Shown: positions 42,845 to 48,044 of the stretch, in pieces
Position numbering within the stretch: the first letter of the stretch is position 1
Layout of the letters: the number at the start of each line of letters is the position of its first letter
Assembly (NCBI GenBank): GCA_035528895.1
Contig: DATKXS010000108.1
Coordinates: 1 to 48,044, forward strand
Reading direction: 5' to 3'
DNA from: UBA8522 sp035528895
GTDB lineage: Bacteria; Acidobacteriota; Aminicenantia; Aminicenantales; UBA8522
DNA length: 48,044 nt
Position numbers and translations under genes: made by a program
The notes under the pieces: model-generated
Told to the model about the DNA's origin: nothing
The model's database searches: none
Seen by the model: only the letters and a program-made list of their open reading frames with translations

Positions 42845-44503
42845 TCAATACCGCCAGCTCTCGAGGCCGGCGCCCGGAGGGGCGGTCCTGCGGATGTGCT
42901 CGGCCATCTCGGGCAAATAACAGATGGTGGGATTGCGGCCGGGAGCGCAGCCGAACCAGCAGTGGGGCGCCCGCTTCCCGTACTCGATCGTCCCTTCAAA
43001 GGCGGGATTCGTCGCCTTCCGGAGAAATTTCTCCAGGAGCATCGTCGCCTCTTCCAGGTAGAAAGTATCGGTATCGCCCATGTAGACATGGAGCTTTCCG
43101 TTGAGCTTTGGCCCGAGGGCCTCCCAGTCCCGCTCGATGATGTGGCTCAGGTCGTAGTTCTCCCGCCAGTAAGCCGCCACGTCCTTGTCGATAATGCCGG
43201 TCTGCTTGTCATAAAGAAGCCTCGGATAACCGTCGTTCCCCACGGGCCCGAAGACGGCCTGGAAAATGTCCAGCTGCTGGCCGGACCGGCCTTTCGTGCC
43301 CAGCACCAACTCGAAGATGCCCGCCTGCTCCTGGGTGGCCAGCACCTGGTCATCGACGTTCCTCATCCAGGGACGGCTCGGTTCTTTTTTCCAGGCCGAG
43401 TTGGCGTAAAAGGCATTCTCATCCTGATAGATATTGACCAGCTGGAAATACCGGAAATCCACCGGGTCCGGACAGAAGACCCAGGCGCCGTTGAATTCGT
43501 CCGGATGAAAGACCTGCAGGGCCAGGGCCCGCCAGCCGCCGGTCGAGCCGCCGAAAACCGTCCGGGCCCAGGGCTGGCCGATGGCCCGGAACTTCTGCTC
43601 CACAAAGGGAATGAGCTCCTGCATCAGGGCGTCTCCGTAGGGTCCGACATTGGCCGAGTTCACGGCATAGGAATCATCGTAGAAAGGATTCGGGTCCTGG
43701 GGGATGACGAACAGAAACCGCGGGAAATGCGGCGAGGTCCATTCTTTAAAAAACGAATTTTCGGGTTTCTCTACGAAGCCACGTATGGTCGGGGTGAAAT
43801 GGCTCTGGAGATAAGCGACCGGGTAGCGGGCGTCGGGGTGGCTGTCGAATCCCTCCGGAAGCACGACCACCGCGCCAATATGCATATCCGTTCCCCAGAA
43901 GCGGCTGACCAACTCGCTTCGAATCTTGACGTGTTTGATGTAGCGCGTGTCTTCGGGAGGGGTTATCGGCGGGATTCGCTCGGTCAGGGCAAGGCGGATC
44001 GTTTCTCCGGCCGCGGGATCGATTCTCATCTTTACGGGGAGGCTGTGGAGATTGCCGGGAGACAGGTTCCACTGCTGCCCTTCCCACTGATCCATGGGCA
44101 TTTTGACGATGTGCCCGTCGGAGCGGTGAAAGGTCGTATAGACATTAAAGACTGCCTGGACGTTATACTCTCCGGCCGGAATCTGATTGATGCTCTCGAG
44201 CGGAAAGCCAAGGGTCGGGCCATCGATCACCGCGGGCTGACCCGGCCCCAGTCCCTCGACATCAACGCCGAAAAAAGGCTGCGGAGAACGCCAGTTCACC
44301 GTGGTGAACCTGGGCTCGTTCCTGAAGTCTTTTGAGATAAGGAGGAGGATACGGCCGTCGAGAGGTTCTTGCTGAACGCTCTCGGGGAAAGATATCTCGA
44401 ACCGGAAGGGAGGAGTGTCGGCGGGGGGCCACGCATTCGACAATAAAATGATCGCCGCCAAGAGTATCAAGAAAACGAGGTATCGGCGTCTTCGCGTGAT
44501 CAT
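42845..44503 (-). CDS. Exported esterase D-like alpha/beta hydrolase
   Basis: A 552-residue exported hydrolase. The signal peptide is YLVFLILLAAIILLSNAW. An N-terminal beta domain of about 190 residues precedes an esterase-D/enterochelin-esterase-like alpha/beta hydrolase, whose nucleophile lies in FGGSTGGWRAL near residue 322. The later Asp (GDTDTFYL near 485) and a His in RAPHCWFG near 520 are candidates for the rest of the triad. The ATG at 44503 follows AAAGGAGG by four bases. Its stop abuts that of the convergent propeller protein with no gap. The substrate may be an ester or small peptide; I cannot tell. Confidence 0.8.
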   Translation of the reverse strand: MITRRRRYLVFLILLAAIILLSNAWPPADTPPFRFEISFPESVQQEPLDGRILLLISKDFRNEPRFTTVNWRSPQPFFGVDVEGLGPGQPAVIDGPTLGFPLESINQIPAGEYNVQAVFNVYTTFHRSDGHIVKMPMDQWEGQQWNLSPGNLHSLPVKMRIDPAAGETIRLALTERIPPITPPEDTRYIKHVKIRSELVSRFWGTDMHIGAVVVLPEGFDSHPDARYPVAYLQSHFTPTIRGFVEKPENSFFKEWTSPHFPRFLFVIPQDPNPFYDDSYAVNSANVGPYGDALMQELIPFVEQKFRAIGQPWARTVFGGSTGGWRALALQVFHPDEFNGAWVFCPDPVDFRYFQLVNIYQDENAFYANSAWKKEPSRPWMRNVDDQVLATQEQAGIFELVLGTKGRSGQQLDIFQAVFGPVGNDGYPRLLYDKQTGIIDKDVAAYWRENYDLSHIIERDWEALGPKLNGKLHVYMGDTDTFYLEEATMLLEKFLRKATNPAFEGTIEYGKRAPHCWFGCAPGRNPTICYLPEMAEHIRRTAPPGAGLESWRY

Positions 44504-44542
44504 CCGGCCTCCTTTCAAACCATAGAGGATACCGCGCTTATA

Positions 44543-44570
44543 CCTATCATTCACTCCAGATGTCTGTCAA
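44543..44570 (-). promoter_or_regulatory. Candidate promoter of the esterase gene
   Basis: On the minus strand a perfect TTGACA (44565-44570), 16 bp, GATAGG (44543-44548); a TATAAG lies five bases further on. The -10 choice is uncertain. Confidence 0.45.
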
Positions 44571-44710
44571 CTTGCTTGGGGCTCTGTGACGAAAAGTGGG
44601 GTAAGCAAGGGATAACAAGGGTTGTGATCAGCCGCCATCGGCTTTGCTCCCATTCGGGTTCTTAACGCCGTTCCCTCAATGGTCGCCGCAGCCAATAGCA
44701 GCTGATCATT

Positions 44711-44750
44711 ATATCGATCGATATTTCTCCGGCGGCTTCTATTGTATAAT
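44711..44750 (+). promoter_or_regulatory. dsbD promoter with palindromic operator
   Basis: A perfect TATAAT (44745-44750) lies 23 bp before the ATG of dsbD. The -35 region is replaced by a perfect 14-bp palindrome, ATATCGATCGATAT (44711-44724), whose right edge reaches the usual -35 position. This arrangement suits regulator control. Confidence 0.5.
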
Positions 44751-44773
44751 GGATCATTGGAGGAGATTTCATC

Positions 44774-46597
44774 ATGAAGAAAGCGGCCCTGGGCTTGATC
44801 CTCATAGCCGCCATGTGCAGCCTGGCGCTTACCCAGACGGAAGAACCGATCGTCACGGTGACGGTCATCCCCGGGGAAGAGAGCTTCAAGAGCGGCCAGG
44901 CCAAGCCGATTACGCTCGAAATCTCCATCCGCCCCCCTTTTCATATCAATGCCGACCTGCCGAGCGAGGATTATCTCATCGGCACAACCGTGGATTTCAG
45001 GAGCGTCCTGGGCGCAACCTATGGAAAGATCGTTTTCCCTCCCGCCGAGATGAGGCAGCTGGCCTTTTCTGCGAACCCGCTGGCGGTTTATGAAGGGACC
45101 GTCAAGGTCACGGCCGAGATAGCGCTAGCCGCTGACTTCAAGGGAAACGAGATTGAGATCGCGGGCACGGTCGGATACCAGGCCTGCGACGACCGGTCCT
45201 GCCTGCCGCCGGACGAGGCGGTGTTCAGCCGCAAAATCCCGGTCGGGGGCGCGGCCAAGACGGAAGCTCCCGGGGTCCAAGCCCCGGTCGAAAATAAAAC
45301 CGAACCGGCATCTGTCCAGGGCGCGGAGAAGCCGGCCTCCCGCTTCGAAGGCAGGGGCCTGCTGCCACTCTTTCTCCTCGTCTTCATCGGCGGGCTTGCC
45401 TTGAACCTCACGCCCTGTGTCTATCCGCTCATCCCCATCACCATCAGCTACTTCGGCGGCCAGTCCGGGGGCAAAAGAGGCGGCCTCGCGGCCCACGCCG
45501 TCCTCTACGTCATCGGGATGGCCGTCACCTACTCGATCCTGGGGAGTATCGCCGCCTTCACCGGCAGCCTCTTCGGTGCCGCGCTCCAGTATCCACCCGT
45601 GCTCATCTTTATCGCCCTGGTCATGATCCTCCTTTCTCTGAGCATGTTCGACGTCTACGAGTTGCGCCTGCCGGCCTTCCTCAACAGGCTGGCCGGGGGC
45701 TCGCAGAGAGGCTACCTCGGCACGCTCCTCATGGGGCTGACCGTCGGGATCGTCGCCGCCCCCTGCATCGGCCCCTTCGTCCTCGGCCTTCTGACCTATG
45801 TGGGGAACAGGGGGAGCGTGTTTCTGGGCTTTTCTCTTTTCTTCGTTTTAGCCCTGGGCCTGGGCATCCCTTTCCTTTTTCTCGGTCTCTTCTCGGGCAG
45901 CCTGACCAGGCTCCCCCGTTCCGGGGCCTGGATGGTCTGGGTCCGTAAGATCTTCGGGTTCATCCTGATCGCCATGGCGATCTATTTTCTCAAACCGCTC
46001 TTCACGAACAGTCTCCTTTACCACCTTTCCCTTGCTCTGACCATGCTCATCGCCGGGCTCTACATGGCCTGGCTCGAGCCGACTCAAGCCCCCGGCAAGG
46101 CGTTCCGTGCCGTCCGCACCCTCGTCGGGGTCGTCTTTTTTGGCGTCGCGCTCGTCATCGCCTCCTCGGGCGTCCAGGACTATCTCGATGAAACGCTCGC
46201 CTCCCAGGGGAACGGAACTCCCGCCGACTCCATCGCCTGGTTGCCATATTCCGAGGAGAAGCTAGCCGAGGCCTCGCGCAGCGGCCGTCCCGTCTTTATC
46301 GACAGTTTCGCAGACTGGTGCATCCCCTGCAAGGAGCTGGACAAGCTCACCTACAGCCGTCCCGAGGTGATCGCCGCCTCGCGCGAGTTCGTGATGCTCA
46401 AGGCCGACCTAACCTCCAACAAGGACGAATTCGCAAAAACCTTCTCCAAGAAATTCGGAATCAAGGGTGTTCCCACGCTCATCTTCCTGAAGCCGGACGG
46501 GACCGAGATCGAGGAACTCCGCGGCACCGGATTTGAGCCCAAGGATGTCTTCCTCTCGAAGATGAAGCGCGCCCTCGCGCTCAGCGGCCAGAGATAA
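44774..46597 (+). CDS. dsbD: Thiol:disulfide interchange protein DsbD
   Basis: A 607-residue membrane protein carrying electrons from cytoplasmic thioredoxin to periplasmic disulfide proteins. After a signal peptide (LGLILIAAMCSLALT) comes the periplasmic alpha domain with the redox pair in YQACDDRSCLPP near residue 140. Next are eight membrane helices with their two Cys (LNLTPCVYPLIPIT near 215 and AAPCIGPFVLG near 330), then a C-terminal thioredoxin domain with FADWCIPCKELD near 515. All three Cys pairs are present, so it should be complete and active. GGAGG ten bases upstream supports the ATG. Confidence 0.95.
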   Translation: MKKAALGLILIAAMCSLALTQTEEPIVTVTVIPGEESFKSGQAKPITLEISIRPPFHINADLPSEDYLIGTTVDFRSVLGATYGKIVFPPAEMRQLAFSANPLAVYEGTVKVTAEIALAADFKGNEIEIAGTVGYQACDDRSCLPPDEAVFSRKIPVGGAAKTEAPGVQAPVENKTEPASVQGAEKPASRFEGRGLLPLFLLVFIGGLALNLTPCVYPLIPITISYFGGQSGGKRGGLAAHAVLYVIGMAVTYSILGSIAAFTGSLFGAALQYPPVLIFIALVMILLSLSMFDVYELRLPAFLNRLAGGSQRGYLGTLLMGLTVGIVAAPCIGPFVLGLLTYVGNRGSVFLGFSLFFVLALGLGIPFLFLGLFSGSLTRLPRSGAWMVWVRKIFGFILIAMAIYFLKPLFTNSLLYHLSLALTMLIAGLYMAWLEPTQAPGKAFRAVRTLVGVVFFGVALVIASSGVQDYLDETLASQGNGTPADSIAWLPYSEEKLAEASRSGRPVFIDSFADWCIPCKELDKLTYSRPEVIAASREFVMLKADLTSNKDEFAKTFSKKFGIKGVPTLIFLKPDGTEIEELRGTGFEPKDVFLSKMKRALALSGQR

Positions 46598-46614
46598 GCG
46601 CGCTATCGTTTTCC

Positions 46615-46644
46615 TTGACACTCCTCGCTTTGAAGCGATATATT
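46615..46644 (+). promoter_or_regulatory. Promoter of the exported hypothetical gene at 46727
   Basis: A perfect TTGACA (46615-46620), 18 bp, TATATT (46639-46644). The spacer holds the small inverted repeat TCGCT-TTGA-AGCGA. Confidence 0.6.
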
Positions 46645-46726
46645 CTAGGTGAAGTTCAATAGGTATCCGCTACTATGGAAGAAATCGCAGCTGTCAAAGG
46701 ATGAAACACGACTGAAGGGGAGTAAA

Positions 46727-47293
46727 ATGAAAAAGCAAATCCTCATCGGTTTTCTCACCTGGTTCGTCGCGACGGGCTTTCTGAGCTCGGGGGCCGCCGG
46801 CCAGGAACCGGAGGAATTTCAGGCCAGACTGCTTACGGGCGGGATGCAGTACACGGAGAGCGTAAAAAAGATCAAGATTTCCATCGACAGCTACACGACG
46901 CCCGAAGAGGTGCTCAATCTCCTGACCATCCAGGCCCAGCAGGGTTACGAGCCGTTCATGTCCGCCTTCCGGGCGCTGAATAAGGGGATCTTTTTCCCCA
47001 TCGGCGGCCGCGGCATCAAGATCATCATCCACGGAGCGCACAGCATTCCCACGGAAAAAGGAAGGAAAATTCTGCTTTTTGCCCAGAGACAGAGCTGGGA
47101 CGTGGAAATGAGTCAGCGCATCGACCACCGTTTCCCCTTCATGGTCATCGAACTCAACGTCGACAACAAGGGGAAGGGAACCGGCAATTTCTATGAACAG
47201 GCCAGTCTCCGTTTGACACCTGAGAGGACCTTCGAAATGGACGGCTACAACTCGCCGCCCAAACAGCTCTGGGATGTCAAGCTGCTGAAATAG
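46727..47293 (+). CDS. Exported hypothetical protein
   Basis: I do not recognise this 188-residue protein. A signal peptide (ILIGFLTWFVATGFLSSGAA) precedes a mature part with a basic, glycine-containing strand (GGRGIKIIIHGAHS near 100) and the motifs QRQSWDVEM and HRFPFMVIELNVD. It reads like a single beta-rich periplasmic domain. The ATG at 46727 follows GGGGAG by four bases, and an in-frame ATG 26 codons earlier has no ribosome site. Its own promoter suggests it is not just an extension of the dsbD operon. Confidence 0.75.
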   Translation: MKKQILIGFLTWFVATGFLSSGAAGQEPEEFQARLLTGGMQYTESVKKIKISIDSYTTPEEVLNLLTIQAQQGYEPFMSAFRALNKGIFFPIGGRGIKIIIHGAHSIPTEKGRKILLFAQRQSWDVEMSQRIDHRFPFMVIELNVDNKGKGTGNFYEQASLRLTPERTFEMDGYNSPPKQLWDVKLLK

Positions 47294-47303
47294 CCGGCGC
47301 CGG

Positions 47304-48044
47304 CTACTGTTTGGTCTTGAGCGGCTTTTCCGCGTCCTCGAAGAACCGTTTCTGAAGCTCCAGGGTGACCGTATCCTGCTTGACCGAGCGGATCATTTCC
47401 GCCAGCAGTCCGGCTTCCAGGTTGAGGGCTAGCTCACCCAGCTCCTTGTTCCCGTAGCTTCCGTCTCCCCGGTAGTGGTTGGGCTGGCTGGCGTACCACC
47501 AGATGCCCGTATAGGCATGTTTGAGGTTGGCGAGCCTCTTTTGGTCCTCGCCGCTCTGCTGGCCCGCCCTGTCCAAGTGAGCCAGGTCAGGCCGATGGGC
47601 CAGCATGACCGAGGTCTCTTCCTCCCCGGCATGGCCATCGATGGTCGTCTTACGCAGCTCCTTTAAGGCCGCTTCCATGGAGCTGTCGTCCGAGGGATCA
47701 AACAGATAAACCGCATAATCCTTCTTGGAAGCGAGCTGGACCTGGCAGAAAAATCGGAGGAAAGATTCGTTGCCGCCGTGCCCGTTGAGCAGGATGATCT
47801 TGGTGATCCCGTTGCGGGCGAGCTCGTCACAGGTCGCCTGGAGGAGATCGAGCATCAGCCCGGTGCTGTAGGCGATCGTCCCGGGCTGGTGCTTGGCTTC
47901 GAATATCTGCCCGACATAGTAGGCCGGGTAGATGATCGTGTATTCCTGTTCGGCGGCCCGCCGGGCCACCTCCCGGCAGTCGATGAGGTCGGTGCCCAGG
48001 GGAAGATGGGGCCCGTGTTTTTCCAGAATGCCGAGCGGGATGAC
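47304..48044 (-). CDS. Creatininase-family amidohydrolase, N-terminus cut by window
   Basis: 247 residues are visible; the start lies beyond the window end. The visible N-terminal part has the metal-binding block VIPLGILEKHGPHLPLGTDL, with Glu, His and Asp. Further on are ILLNGHGGNESFL with the next His and DGHAGEEETSVML with the last Glu. These complete the creatininase/mycofactocin-MftE-like metal site. The family hydrolyses cyclic or linear amides, such as creatinine or modified peptides. The substrate cannot be inferred. An end ten bases from the convergent hypothetical gene leaves no room for a terminator. Confidence 0.9.
   Translation of the reverse strand, partial: VIPLGILEKHGPHLPLGTDLIDCREVARRAAEQEYTIIYPAYYVGQIFEAKHQPGTIAYSTGLMLDLLQATCDELARNGITKIILLNGHGGNESFLRFFCQVQLASKKDYAVYLFDPSDDSSMEAALKELRKTTIDGHAGEEETSVMLAHRPDLAHLDRAGQQSGEDQKRLANLKHAYTGIWWYASQPNHYRGDGSYGNKELGELALNLEAGLLAEMIRSVKQDTVTLELQKRFFEDAEKPLKTKQ

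Overview
This 48 kb window is GC-rich, densely coded bacterial chromosome, with about 34 protein genes on both strands. I see no rRNA, tRNA, CRISPR array or transposase gene. Many promoters fit the sigma-70 consensus well. The gene mix suggests an anaerobic or microaerophilic, protein- and sugar-degrading Acidobacteriota-like lineage, with candidate phylum Aminicenantes as a plausible guess. It includes exported S9 peptidase, BNR-repeat protein, esterase, lipoprotein fucosidase, DsbD and two glutamate dehydrogenase-like proteins. The taxonomy is an inference from gene content, not from a marker gene.

Layout. 1-2284: start of an RND/HlyD-type adaptor gene, divergent from a NatAB-type ABC exporter. 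2305-5701: a small HTH-like protein divergent from a three-gene FecB/FecCD/ATPase metal-chelate importer, whose mRNA starts with a highly structured leader. 5817-7501: a NodI/NodJ-type ABC exporter (minus strand). 7734-12788: a sugar module (GH29 fucosidase lipoprotein, membrane-anchored rhamnose-mutarotase-like protein, SGLT-type Na+/solute symporter, UroD-family protein). 12929-16637: two secreted proteins of unknown function separated by repeats and a candidate structured RNA. 16797-19646: a canonical glutamate dehydrogenase, divergent from a paralogue that has Ser where the catalytic Lys should be.

19637-29468 is the most interesting part. Three proteins carry the nucleotide-binding (ATP-grasp) half of PEP synthase/pyruvate phosphate dikinase, but lack the phospho-His and PEP/pyruvate catalytic domains. 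Two overlap end to end behind the odd glutamate dehydrogenase, and one of these has an added N-terminal GAF-like region and a C-terminal nucleotidyltransferase. The third is coupled to a protein with two receiver-like domains. Between the two sets lie an OmpR-type response regulator with no kinase beside it and a calcineurin-like phosphoesterase. All three PpdK-like proteins end in the same kind of conserved region (G-R-[WL]-G-[ST] followed by G-[ST]-H-F-[FL]) in place of the usual catalytic domains. I read this as a candidate undescribed signalling or metabolic-control system.

29658-37401: an exported S9 peptidase and a complete tripartite RND efflux operon (outer-membrane factor, adaptor, pump). 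37697-38310: a Phd/PIN-type toxin-antitoxin pair. 38585-48044: a toastrack-type lipoprotein, a BNR/VPS10-like secreted protein, an exported esterase, DsbD, a hypothetical exported protein and a creatininase-family amidohydrolase cut by the window end. Two families of dispersed palindromic repeats lie in the gaps.
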